From the NCBI GenBank assembly GCA_023101725.1, contig JALJCO010013382.1, positions 325,501 through 389,500 on the forward strand: a DNA stretch of 64,000 bases, in the 5' to 3' direction. Positions within the stretch are counted from its first letter, which is position 1, and each line of letters starts with the position of its first letter. Positions 10,501 to 22,044 of this stretch are shown here, in pieces. The position numbers and the translations under genes were made by a program. A model generated the notes under the pieces. The model ran no database searches. It worked only from the letters and a program-made list of their open reading frames with translations, and was not told where the DNA came from. This DNA comes from Atherinomorus stipes. Lineage: Eukaryota; Chordata; Actinopteri; Atheriniformes; Atherinidae.

Positions 10501-13500
10501 GCGGGGTGGAGGGGCTGGCCACCTTAGTGGAGCTCAGGTTGTTTGGGCTGACTGGTGCGATGCTGGGGGTGGGAGGAGGGGGGATGGTACGAGTAGGCGT
10601 GTGTGTTGGAAGTGCTAACTGTGCTCTCGACAGGGTGTTGATCTTAATGGGGACTTTGGGGGTCCAATAGTTCAGCCCATTCTGTTTTTGTGCCACCACT
10701 GTGGCGGCGGAAGGCCTGTTGTTGATGGGCGTTGTTGGCAGCTTCGGCACCATCCTGTTAGCCATCCCCGGTCCCATCTCATTCTCATTCTCCTCATCAG
10801 TCTTTTCTTCTTCGCTCTCCTCCTCCAGCTTCCTTTTCTGAGCTGGCCGGGGAGCGATTGGAATCAACTCCTTGGGTGGTGCTAAGAGGGAAGGGGGGTT
10901 TACTTTGGGGGCAACTTTAACCATAGTAACATTGCTGGTGGTTTCGAGCTTGGTCTTTGGCACTGCAGAAGCACTGCTGCTCACAGGAGATGCTGTGGTA
11001 GAGGAGACGGCTTCCTTGGGCTTGATGGGGACGGGGGTTACTTTTTTAACCATTACTGGTTTCTCTTGCTCCTTCACTGGGTCTCTTTCAGTCTTTATAA
11101 GTGTTCTTACAATCGGAGCCGTTGTAATGCTTCCACTGTTGTTTGGAGCGGGCTTATTGGAGAATATGGGTTTGGAAAGAGGCCAGGTGAACTTAATCAG
11201 AGGTTTGCCAACTGCTGCTAGAGTCCCGTCGCTGATAAACCGGACCTCGCCTTTCCTTTCCCTTGCTCTCATGTTCTGGAACCAAATCTGAACGACCTTC
11301 TTTGGAAGGTGGACCCACTCGGAAATCTGTTCAAACTCATGTTTCCCAGGATTCGGGTCTTTGAAATAGCAGCCGTACAGAATGTCAAGCTGCTCAGCTT
11401 GGATGATGGTCCTGGAGCGCCGCATATCCCGGTACCGTTTTCCTTTGGACTTCCTTTGCTGCTGATCTCTCTCCTTTTCCTTCTCCCTCTCCTTTTCCAA
11501 AAGAGCGGCGTTCATTTTCTCCGTCGTTCTCATGTAAAGGTTTGCCTTTGTCATATTGCTGCAGTTGACCAGACTCATGGAGCTGTTGGAAGGGGCCACA
11601 GCAGCAAGGGATTCTGGTTTAACCTGGACTACTACCAACCCTTTGGATGTGGGCCGCAGGCCAAGCCCGTCTAGCAACTGTCCCTTCTGTGCTGCAATGC
11701 TATCAGCAAGAGATGAGGAGGAAGAGGGGAATTTAGAGTTGTTTTTTCCCATACTGAGATCCAGAGCAGCCTCGCAGTCTTCACCGTTGGATAGGTAGGG
11801 GGCATTTGGGTTGTGGGAGAGAGTTTGGGAGAGAAGGGAGCTCGGGAAGCGTGTGATAGTAGGGGGGTTGGTGAAAATTGGTACTTTACTCCCATCTCCA
11901 ACCATTGAGGGAGCCAGGGACAGAACATAGGGACTGAGAAACTGTGTAGAAAAGGGAGCGAGGGATAAGGGAAGCGAGTGTAGGGCACCAGCTGGAATCT
12001 CAATGGAGGTCTGTGAATTTGGAGGGTCCCCCTGGGCCTCTAACTCTAGGTCGACATCTGGGTCCTGCCTCTCCTTCTTCACCTCCACCTCATCACGCTC
12101 AAACTCCCCTTTTCGCTTTTTCCTCTTGGCTCTCTGACCTCCGGCCTCCTCGTCCTCATACTCATCCTCTGCATCAGAGAGGAACACGGTGGTGGAGCGC
12201 AACACCTTCCCTCCAGCAGACCCCTTGTCGCTGCAAGTTTCTCGCTGTGCCTCTTCTTTAGCGGGACTTTCAGGGCTTTCTTTCACAGCTTCACTCTGAC
12301 TCTCCTCCTCAGAAACAATAACCGAGGTGTACACTTCGTTTTCCGAGTCAGAGGTGAGGCAGGAGTCTCCCTGACCGTCCCTTCCTAGATCTCTCAGTCT
12401 GCGTTTCCCTCTTGAACTTGACAAATCTATGGCTTGACCACTTGAAGCTTCATCATCATCATCACCTTCTGCTATAATCAGTGAACTTTCTTCATCGTCA
12501 TAGTCATTATCAGACCCTTGGGCATGCCTCGCAAACCCCGCCAGGTGTTCTGACTCCATTGCTCTCTGTCTGTGTTTTGCGTGCCGCGCTTGGGTCAGCC
12601 ACCTGCGCACCTCTTCCTCTGAGAGACCTACTTCTCTACCCAACGCCTCACAGTCCTCATGGGGAGGACTAGCAGCATCGGCCTCACTCCGCGATTCAAA
12701 GAACGCCCAGAGAACCTCCGACTGGAACTCAGACAGCACCGGCAGGTCTGGAAAACTGGATCCCGCTAGATTACAACTGAGATGAGTTTGGTGAGTATTT
12801 AAGGCATTTGTACTCGGGCTGGATTTTGGAGTGCCACAGGGGCTTGTGCCTGATTGGGACTTTTGAGGGGTAGAATCAGGGCTGAGCGTGAGGTTTAGAT
12901 TTACAGGGCTGAGGCTGGAGTTGCTGGGCACAGATGCAGAAGGCGACGGGTTATTATTGCGGAGGCTCTTCTCTGTGCTCGCTGGGGAGAGATTCAGGCT
13001 AGCTGCTTTATCACCTTCCAGGTCCAACTGATTTGTGGAGCTGTCTCCATCTGTTGTGCTATCTCGGCGCTCCTTTGCATCGTCCTCATTACTCTCGACT
13101 TTCACTTTACTTTCTATATTTGCACATTGTGCAGATTCTTTACTACCCTCTCCTTTAGATGTCTCTCCTTTTAAGTTTTCTGAAGCCCAGTTATGCCCCT
13201 CCTTCATTTCTGAGTCCTTCTCCCCCATCTCATCCTGTCTCTCTTGCTCTCCCTCACACTTTACAGTTTGCTTTTGCTCTTCCTGAGAGGGCTGCATGTT
13301 TGGTGGGAGTCCTGTAGAGGGCCACTGGTTCTGTAAGCTGTTTAGTCTTTGGGTTAGAAGGGCTTGCTGGGCCGCGCTGAGGCCTACGAATGGCACACAC
13401 TGGGTAAGGAGCTGGCCCTGCTGGTTTTCTTGGTGCTGCTGGGTTTGGGCTTGGAGCCCGTTCAAGATCAAGGGCATGACCATTTGAGGCTGAGGCACAA

Positions 13501-16500
13501 GCTGAGGTGCAGCGGCGCCAGGGGCTGCACCAGCTGCGAACAGGGAAGGCAGGAGGGAGTGCGAGAGGGTGCTGGGACTTGATGTCAGGAGGGTGAGAAA
13601 GGCCGAGACCGCCTGAGCTGAGGCCACAGGAGAGGTGAAGAGGGAGGGAGCCACTTGGGAAGTTGGAATCTGTTCCTCTTTTGGAGCGTTCACCAACACG
13701 GCCCCAGAGGCGGCACAGTTACTGGAAGCAGCTAACTGACCGCTTCCACTTCCAGCGTTCGGAGCGCTGGAGCTGCCACCTCTCAGACTAGCAGCCGTTG
13801 CGCTGTTTGCCGCGTGTGCAACCATACCGGCATTTCTGCTGCGGGTCTGATGCAAAACAGATTTCATATGGCTCTCGAGGGTAATGGCGTGATTGTAAGA
13901 GACTCGACATACAGCACACTGGTAGGGTTTATTTGAAATATACGGCCGGGACAGGGCCGAAAGCGAGGGGGACTGGGAATTACTCTCTGCACCTGGTTTC
14001 GCAGGAGCCGTGGTCATTCTCTGGATGTGGGATGCAGAGTTGTAATGAACACTCAAGGCAGTTCTACTGGAAAAACTTTCCAGGCAGGCGTTGCATTTGA
14101 ATGACCGAGTATTATTTTCAGCTGGCACACTATTTTTGCCGACTGACTTCTCGTCTGGGCTCTCTGTGTTTTCAGTTGCATTTTGCTGTTTGGCTCCTGT
14201 GAGTGGGTTTGCCTCCTCTTCTGGCTCAGGCTCGCCTTCACCTCCCTCCTGTTCCATTATTCTCTCCTCCTCCATGTCTTTGTCTCCGGGCATCTGGGTA
14301 GCGTCTGAACTCTCGCTGGATTGGCAGGGGTCTGTACTGGCGTCTGCGTCGTCTTTTAGTCGTGAAGATTCAGCATCTGAGGAAATAAGAGTGTGTTGGA
14401 CTTTCAGCACATTTATGAGTTTTACACCTACACCTGGTTAACGCATTTTAGTGTCATTAGAGCAGACAATTTCATAAATATAAGTATTCATCACCCTCAC
14501 CTGTAGTCTGCTGAGCACCTTTGTCCTCTTCTCCACTGGAAGCCTGTTTTAAAACAGCCTGTAGAAAGAAATAAGGTTAGTGAGCTAACTTTCCATCTCC
14601 AACTGCAATCTGCAGCTGCTCCTTTCAGATGAGCAGAGTGCCATTATGCAGCACATTTGGGTGTGACTCAATGATGTGTGGTTATATTACACATAGCAAG
14701 CCTGGCTAGTCTTTAATTTGCAAATTACCCCAAAGGCATGAACTTAAGAGTCTTTGATCAATTCAGCCGATAAAAATTCCCCCTAGTCTAAAACAAAACA
14801 CTTCTAACCAATTTTTTTCTTTTCGAACTGTACAGTAAGGTGCTAACTTCTGTCCTCTGATATGTCTACTCATATTGGTATCATTACTATTCCAAAAATA
14901 ATTCATATGAAAGTGATTAATAGAGAAACTGTATGGACTGCATCAGTAAATTTGTAAACTGAAAAACCCTTGGTCTCAGATTAAATGTTTTCCTGCAACT
15001 TTAAAACTGATCTGTATGTAAACACATTTAGTACTTCGCTAGCCTCCACACATAAACCAATCGAGAACATTATCAAATGAAGCCAATTTTTGGAGACATA
15101 ACAGCTAATAAAAACTATTTTTTATGACAACTAACTGTAACCAATGTGTTGAACTGCAAATATTTCTCCGTTTTCATGGACCAAACAAGGAATTAAAAAA
15201 GCAAACAATACATTTCTGTTATAATCTAATATCTAGCTAAACCAAAATCTAAAAATTGTTGATAATAAACAATAAGTTGATCATGTCAGTGTGTGTTTCT
15301 ACTTGTTTGCCAACTTTGGAGTAAGAAGCCTCACCAGAACAGGAGTGGGCGTTTGACGGTCAAAGTTCTCATACTACGATGCATAATTATCTTAAAAATC
15401 AGCCTTTATTTGGACATATTTTCACTGTACGGGAACTGATTTTTAGAATATAACAACCAAATTATGAAAAAAAGAGAGGCTTTTCTATCATTGATAGTTT
15501 ACAAACATATACAGAGATTAAAATCACTTCATATTTTCTTGTTTTAAAGGTAGACTGAAATTATATAAAACTGAAATGTCATAAATAAATTAATAAAAAA
15601 AAAATTGCTGCTGCAAACCTATTTTCCTGGAAAAAGGGCCTTTATTATTAAATAAGCTAGCTACATTAAAATATGGCAGCAGTGCAACATGGCTAACAAT
15701 TTCCAATGGCCTCTACTTTTGAGTACATAACCAGATGTTGTAATCTGTTAATGAACACATGGATGATTTCATACAGCCATATTTGCATTCTACTTTGTGC
15801 CTACATGTTTGCTTTTCTCCTACAATGTCTTCACATATACTCTTTATCTCATTTCCCAGTGAAGCTGCATAATCAAGCCTTTCGGCTACTTCCCTCTTGT
15901 TTGGATCACACAGCAAACGTCTAAATCCTGCCCTTGTGGGAGAATATGAGCGACTCGTTTCTCTAATGAAGAAGCCAAGTTTCCAAAAAGTCACAAGATT
16001 TGTTGAAACTTGCCTTTTTGGGAGCGAAAAAGTTGCTAAAAATCTGCATGCTTGTTTAAATTCAGCACACGCAAGGTTATTGTCCAAGTGGCCAATTACT
16101 TGTTTAAGTTAAAGACGTCCACATCCATCCTGCAAAGATGTCTACTTCCTGATGCATCTGAAGTTCATTCCACTTTTTTTCCGTATGATCTCATGTATTG
16201 TTCAGGCTCTTATTTTTTCTATTTCTAAATTAACCAAAAAGTTTGTTCAACATATCCAAAAATCTTCATTTGACAAGCGTTTGATAAAATAAATCAATTT
16301 GCCCGACCTTTCTACTTGAACCTGCAACAAGTGGGCTAATTAAACATTATGCATCATAATCAGGTTGTGTAACAAGTGGGGAAGAAAAAAGAAAAACGCC
16401 AAGTGAATCCAGCCACAATTTATGAGTCATATGACTTATGATTTTGGTCATACTGCCACTCTACACTTACAATGTCCAGCAGCCTGTCGACACACGATGG

Positions 16501-18708
16501 AAGTACGCTGTGTTGCTCGGTGAGATGTAGAGACAAGGAAGATCTGTCTGACTGCCCTTTTTGGCACAGGGGGCACAGCCACTTCGCCAACCCATTCTTT
16601 TCACTGCACACCGGCTCTCCAGACTCCTCCTACCAATTAAAACGAATGTAAGGGAGATTTTTTTTGAAGATATTTAAATCACAAATACAGTGAAATGCTT
16701 AGCAGAATAAGTAAATTGTCGTTTTAATTGTTAGAAAGCAAATATCATTAAATTATATTTATACCCCAGCACTTTTAGATGGCTAAACCTGGTTATAAAC
16801 CCATACACAAACAAAGCCAGGCTTCCCACTTTTTTTTTTTTTTAATCAGCTTTGTATTCTTCCAGGTTTTGCAGTTTCACCTCAGACTTCTTTAACTGAG
16901 CTTGTTGGGGAGGTTGCCATTATTTTGTCTGCCACGACCATATCAAATTACAGAATAATGCAGCTGTTCAGACTGCACCTTTGTAATGTAAAAGAGGATC
17001 TATGCGATGATTGCAGCAGGTTTTGCATGTTATAAATCCCACCTGACTCCCACAAAAGATCAACTGTTTCATGCCTCTTCATTCAGTCCGACGTTCAAAC
17101 TGATCTGATATCACATGTGCACAACAGTGTATTAATCGCAAAAAACACCGAGCACCAACGTAACTTATAACATCATAACATCCACTACTTGACAATCTGC
17201 CATAAGTCATTTCTCACTTCTGGCATATCCAAAAAAAAAAAAAAAACACTCGATCGATGTATGTTGAAAACATACTGTTAGCATAACATACATTTAAATA
17301 ATCATCATACCGTTTTCAGGGAATCAAACAGATCACAAGTAGGCTAGAGTTATTTGCCATAATCCTCCGATGCAATTTCATTAAGGCATTTACAATCCAA
17401 GATGTGACAAACACAACAATTCATCGCAATGAGGAAAAATGCCAACACAGCTACCCTCCTCACTTCCTCGTCATGCCAATTAGCAAGCTAGCAGGGTTAT
17501 ATGACCACATAATATTTCGACGAGTCTCCATCTGATTAGCGTGTCGCATTTAAAAAGCTCTTTGTCACAAGTATCCAGATTAAAATCCACGATACAACCT
17601 GCCTGGCGTCTTCTTGTCCGTAGTTGGCTAATTAATGAGCAGTCTAATTAGCTATGCCGACCATGGACGAATCAATTAGCTAGCAAGCTAGGTTGTGAAG
17701 CCCCCTGTAACGTCGCATTACAGTGGTGTTTGGAAATGCTGGTTAGCCGTTAGTTTGCTGAAAATAAAAACAATAATAATAAAAAACTGCGGTGACGGGC
17801 ACACTTTGAAACTGCAAGAGACAGGGCAGGCGTCGGCATAATCCCCCCCCCCCCCCCTTATTCTCAGTTAGGGCTGGGCCATCATTAAATTAATAAACAA
17901 AAGGTCTGGAGCTGTTAACAGTCGTGTCACTTTGCTAGCTAGCCTGTTAGCAGGCAGAGATAATTAACCGCTCCTCAAACTGTCTCCAACTGGCTGCTCC
18001 CCACTCCCTATAAACTCTGCCCGGGCCAGGTGAGAACTGCAGCTTCAATACATCGACCGAGTTCACCCAGGATAGAAGACACACTCTCTGAGCTGTGGAT
18101 CAAAAAACCTCGGCCTCGAGTTATTTCCTTACCCCTCTGATTGTGGGCTGCCAATCGGGCATCTAGTGTTGCACCGCCCGCCGCCTGCTGCTCAACAGCG
18201 CAAATTGAGGCCTAGCCGGACTAAAGCCATTTAATTAATGAACGTGGGCTCCGCTTACAGATGTGTTAGGAACACTCGCACCCCCTCCTCCCTCGCCGCC
18301 CAGCAGACCCCCTTCAGACGCGTCCTAGCGCTCAAATCCATACCATAAACACTTACAGTGCAACACATGGCCATTTAAACTATCATTTTAACAGCTTCGA
18401 GTCGTAATTGGCGAAAGAATTAAACGCTACAAAGCTACTTGAAGCGGAGTACGTGCGCCTCGTTCGCCTCGACGATGGGGGTGGTGTAAAGGGAGAGCAG
18501 GCGAAAGAGAGACGAGAAGCAGAAAAAAGTTTGGGATTTAATGTTGGATTTCTATTATGGATCGGATTAGTATGGAGCACGATCCGTCGTTTACTCGATC
18601 CTCTATCAGTCGCAGACCACTCTCCGCGCTCAAATCTGCGCAATTAACCGACTGCGAATGACGTTTAATTAAGTTCAAAGCAATTAGCTAATGCGTTTTT
18701 ACCTGCAT
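7526..18708 (-). CDS. zfhx2: Zinc finger homeobox protein 2, short form (five coding exons, 1590 aa)
   Basis: ZFHX proteins are very large nuclear transcription factors mixing C2H2 fingers and homeodomains, mainly in neurons. Coding exons on the minus strand are 18708-18703 (MQ), 16629-16471, 14558-14501, 14376-10253 and 7951-7526. All junctions are GT-AG, phases agree, and the total is 4773 nt. Finger 1 (CPLC...HLTEQH) is in exon 2. Fingers at about residues 168 and 223 (CNAC, CAVC) follow. Homeodomain-like regions lie at about 618-677, 1056-1115 and 1384-1443; the last two keep WFQN. The last exon has a finger at about 1503. DLS motifs (AIDLS, ALDLS) resemble CtBP-binding sites. Mammalian ZFHX2 is about 2570 aa; the N-terminal finger block is missing here. 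The alternative call of another ZFHX paralog is unlikely, because THTPA is the neighbour. The start ATG has A at -3; the exact start is inferred. Confidence 0.9.
8188..8585. mobile_element. hAT-type MITE B inside element A
   Basis: 398 bp starting TAGGGCTGGATATTG and ending TTTTTACCCACCCTTA. It is flanked by a perfect 8-bp duplication ATGAGCAG (8180-8187 and 8586-8593). The interior is rich in ATTCGAT-like words. Non-coding. Confidence 0.85.
8698..9407. mobile_element. hAT-type MITE C, copy 1, inside element A
   Basis: Starts TAGGGATGCACGATATTGG and ends ATTGTGTATCCCTA. A perfect 8-bp duplication TTCTCTTC lies at 8690-8697 and 9408-9415. It carries element D1 inside. Its arms match the second copy at 33725-34550 in reverse orientation. 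Confidence 0.87.
8848..9241. mobile_element. hAT-type MITE D, copy 1, inside element C
   Basis: Ends TAGGGGTGGAAAAAAA and TTTTTTCCAGCCCTA (inverted), followed inward by ATACACTGAAATA repeats. An internal stretch of about 110 bp (GTTAGTAAAATAGATC, then GTATCAGCATATGAA) is present twice, making it longer than other D copies. It contains TCTCGCGAGA at 9005-9014. No clear target duplication. Confidence 0.72.
9557..10204. mobile_element. piggyBac-like foldback MITE with about 300-bp arms, TTAA-flanked
   Basis: The two arms are near-perfect inverted repeats, starting AGGGGGAGTTCGTTTTTTTT on the left and AGGGGAAGTTCGTTTTTTTT when the right end is reversed. TTAA stands at 9553-9556 and again at 10205-10208, the target type of piggyBac (Kolobok also uses TTAA). 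It sits 48 bp inside the last zfhx2 intron, next to the giant exon's donor. Non-coding. Confidence 0.83.
10253..14376 (-). CDS. zfhx2: zfhx2 giant exon 4 (two zinc fingers, all three homeodomain regions)
   Basis: A single 4124-nt exon with a TTTCCTCAG acceptor and an ATG|GTAAGT donor. In order it encodes an acidic stretch, two C2H2 fingers, a Gln/Pro/Ser-rich middle, a degenerate homeodomain, acidic and Lys/Arg clusters, and homeodomain 2 (RRSRTIIQAEQLDILYGCYF to VVQIWFQNMRARERKGE). A Pro/Thr/Ser linker and homeodomain 3 (RRPRTHLS to WFQNTRAKEKRW) complete it. It is the longest open frame of the window by far. Packing most of the protein into one huge exon is typical of ZFHX genes. Confidence 0.95.
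14559..16470 (-). other. zfhx2 intron 2; no repeat identified
   Basis: AT-rich intron between the finger-1 exon and the 58-nt exon. It contains overlapping open frames on both strands around 15713-16112 that I cannot assign. No transposon ends were recognised. Confidence 0.5.
16630..18702 (-). other. zfhx2 intron 1, CpG-richer towards exon 1
   Basis: Runs from the MQ donor (GTAAAA) to the AATTGGTAG acceptor. The part at about 17450-18660 is richer in GC and CpG, as expected near a promoter. Simple tracts occur (poly-C near 17847-17858, poly-A near 17231-17246). No exon was found in it. Confidence 0.5.
18703..18708 (-). CDS. zfhx2: zfhx2 predicted start exon (codes Met-Gln)
   Basis: ACC-ATG-CAG is followed directly by a GTAAAA donor. 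Joining it to the exon at 16629 keeps frame (phase 0) and gives MQEESGEPVCSEK. Upstream the same frame is open for about 75 codons but has no other ATG, so this is the only in-frame AUG. The 5' UTR side carries a (CA)n run (about 18726-18743) and a purine-rich strand. This start is inferred from splice and frame logic; a remote alternative first exon cannot be excluded. Confidence 0.6.
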
Positions 18709-21700
18709 GGTCGCCGCTCCAGCACGCACACACACACACACACGCTTCCTCTGTGGCTCCTCACAAGTGAAAAGTTTTCTTGCCTGCCTGCCCTCCCTCT
18801 CTCTCCGCTCTCCTGTTCTCCCCCTCCCTTCATTCGCCCTCTCTCCTTCCCCTCTTCCCTCTAGTAAACAGACCACAGCTCCCCCCAAGGCTGATTGCTG
18901 ACATTCAGAGGGGACATACACGGCTATCAAATCCCTTATGTAACCCCGCAGATATTACAGATTATTAGTGTATGTTGAAACAACCAGCGCTCATTGAACA
19001 ATATAATTATCTTAAGAAAACAATGACCGAGAGATTAATGTAAAAAGAAAAGTATGTCGATGACAAGATTACATGGAATCTCCTTTCAAATGTAACCCTT
19101 CCTCATTCCCACATTAAAGGTGAATAATAAATGAGTCCTCATTCTGCCAACTTGAAGAGCCGCAAAGACTGAGACGAGTTAATTAAAGCTGAATAATGGA
19201 GATAAAACCGCACAGGCAGAGCTCCGCGCGCCTTCCGCGCGAATTATGACATGTTTTCAATCAAACGATAGGTGTGGCGCACATCAACAGTCGGGTATGT
19301 GGAATAAATATTTATGAAGCGGTGGGGATTAAAACTGCACCATCTGTATGCCCCTGCGTTGCTGGGACAGGAAGTGATGATCCCGAATACCCTGATAGGT
19401 GGCCCTCACTGCGCCTGTGCAAAATTAACTTTGCTGATGCTTGTGGGCTACTCTGGTTGACCGGTCGCTCTTTTTTTTAATGCCGAATAAATTGGATTGA
19501 GGACCTAGCCTGTGAAGGTATGTGAAGTTGCAAGGCAGTTCAGTTTACAGGGTGATTTTTAAAAAAAAAAAAAACCTCTAGGCTCAGTTTGGGGATGTAG
19601 AACCGTAGCGTCTATGTTGTTGTCAGCAGCATGGGGCTATTTGTGAGACAGGTGCGCAGATTTGCGCGATACCGCTGCGTTAATTGATAGAAATGTGGCT
19701 GAAACAGTAACCATTGTTTTTGGAGAGTTACAGCTCCAGAAAACAAAGCTTGAACACACATTTTAACCAGAAACAGAACCAGCTACTCGATGGCCAGCCA
19801 GCTTAGTTATAGTGATATAGTATGACAATAACACTATTATTCTGCTTAAGCAAAGAAGAAAAAAGGGAAGAATAAGAAAGCATGAGGTAACTGATGCCTT
19901 AGCTTAAATTTATTACTGCGTGTTTAAAGCTATTTAAGTGAAGTTGGTCAACATTTCTCTTGTTTTACAAAGAAAACCTTACACGAAGTTTCAGTAGAGG
20001 AACTTAAATTCTTCTAACTGAATCAAAATGTGTTCAAAGGTGAATAAAACGAGTTTAAACTTGAATTTTAGAAGATGCAAATCACATTTAACTAAGATAG
20101 CCAGGTTAGTCACCTTGACTGAGTTGTTACTTGAGATTGGATTTATGACTCTTTGAAAGTCGGATCACGAGGAGCCAGTCCTTTTAAAGAGTCATTCAAA
20201 AGACTGGCTCAACCCTATTTTCTTATTTTAAAATTAAATCAATAGTTATTTTTTAAATCAAGGAAACAATCACTGGTAACAATTTTAAGGTAAGATTTGG
20301 ATCAGAATAATGGAAACTTACACACCCCATCACTATTTACTGTGTCAGTGGGAAATATGCTAAATTATTGGTTATATATTATTTATTTGGTTTGTATTTT
20401 CATTGTAAATATTTTACAAGTTAGCTCCACATCCCATGCTTTGACACCAAGATCACTATTTTTGATTTTCCCTCACCAAAAAACTTTATGATGCAACAAA
20501 AACTAAACTGGCTACAATGATCTTCCATACAAAACAACTTCACTTCAAAAATTTTGCACATAATGCAAAAAATCCAAAAAGAATAAAGGCTAATCTAAAA
20601 ATATATTGATCTATTATAAAACCTTTTAGGATATTTTTCATGAAAATGCAGGAAAAATACAGAAGTACAGGAAAAATATAGATGTAAATAGAATAAACCT
20701 GAGCTAAATCAATGTAAATGTCATGTTTTGGATAGAACTTACAGTATTTGTTTTTAACAACACTTTCTGCTCATAGATGCATTCATGTGAATGAAGCATG
20801 TTGGACATCAGACTCCAATGATTGCACACATGTCATGTGAAGGCAACTTTGACAACTTGGATATAAATAATAGGTCACAACTGCGACTTGATTCTCACTG
20901 TTCATTTAAAGGTGCAATGACATAGTACTATAAACTATTTCATGTAGCAGATGTTGCTGCATATTCTCCAAAGACATATAATGTCACTTTTTTCAGGGAG
21001 GGATTGTTTTGGCAAGCCAGATTTCCCTCCTCAATAAAAGGGTTGGGTACGGTAATGATCTGCCCGGAGACCAAGTTGACTTCATTTTTGATTGGCTACA
21101 ACTTTATTTGGATACTAGGTCAACCTGCCCATCTAGTCAGTTTGTTTGCCAAGAGGCGATCTGTTAGCATCATTTCCACTTCAGAGAGTGAATACACGTT
21201 TATATGACCAGACAGCATTTAGAAAATAAAGTTACGGGTAATGACAATGTTGTGGTTGCCTCCTTCAGCATTGCTGCAGAAGCTTTTTTTTTTTTTTTAA
21301 ATCATTTGTTCGAAAACCGTAACTTGAATTCACCAGTGTCCAGGAATGCAGACTAGCTCGGCTCATGTCAGTGTATATCAGCTGAGTGGAAGGAAAGGGG
21401 AAGGGGGAAGGTTGTTCGCTTGATCATGTGCTGTCATTGGAGAATATGAATTAACGTGGTAACCTACGTAGAATGATAAGCTGCTGTCTGATTCAACCGT
21501 TTTTGAACGAAGAAACAAAGCTGACTGCCCATGAACAGTGACTGATACTCGTTCTTGACATTCACATGTCAAAACAGATCATTTTATACCCCCAAACCAC
21601 AGAAAAGTGAAATATGTTGCAATGGTACCTTTTGAAAGAGCTGTTCAAAAGAATCAAATCGTTCATGAACGTCACATTTCTAGTTCTCACATTGGTTTTC

Positions 21701-22044
21701 TTTTAATAAACCAGCTCTGCTAAAGTCATGGTTGCAAAATGTATTTGGTTTTTTTGGCTGTATTGTCAGCCCAGTTTGGTCCGTGAATTGGCACATTTAG
21801 GTGCAACTGGACCAGCAACGAATATCACGTTGCAATTTAAATTTGGGCAAGATATAGCACTGGTTTTGGTACTCATCTGTCCTTTTTTTTTTTAACTCAA
21901 TTCATTTCAACTGTGGCAGGGTGTGTTTTAGGCACTTCAGAAAATTTAAAATGGAGCTTGAAATAAAGTTGTACATGTGTTGGATGACTGAAACAACTAA
22001 ATAAGTCAAAATCAATTAAATTCAGTTTATCCATGTCCCATTTC
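18709..22044. other. Intergenic spacer upstream of zfhx2
   Basis: Holds the zfhx2 5' UTR/promoter side at about 18709-18900 and then AT-rich DNA. Words resembling fish hAT ends (TCGTTCATGAACGTCACATT near 21658-21678) suggest old repeat debris, but no complete element could be bounded. No large minus-strand zinc-finger frame exists here, which matters for the zfhx2 N-terminus question. Confidence 0.45.

Noticed and set aside
17841..17860. Poly-C tract as a G-quadruplex or regulatory site
   Set aside because: A single homopolymer run without spaced G-tracts. Plain simple repeat.
18383..18930. Arg-rich frames on both strands near zfhx2 exon 1 as an N-terminal extension
   Set aside because: The frame upstream of the MQ start has no ATG and encodes a (CA)n and purine-rich tract. 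The frame at 18383-18643 does not lead to a donor in phase.
20120..21690. A single large hAT element bounded by AGTCATTCAAAAGACTGGCT and TCGTTCATGAACG words
   Set aside because: The two ends do not match each other and no target duplication was found. Probably separate fragments.
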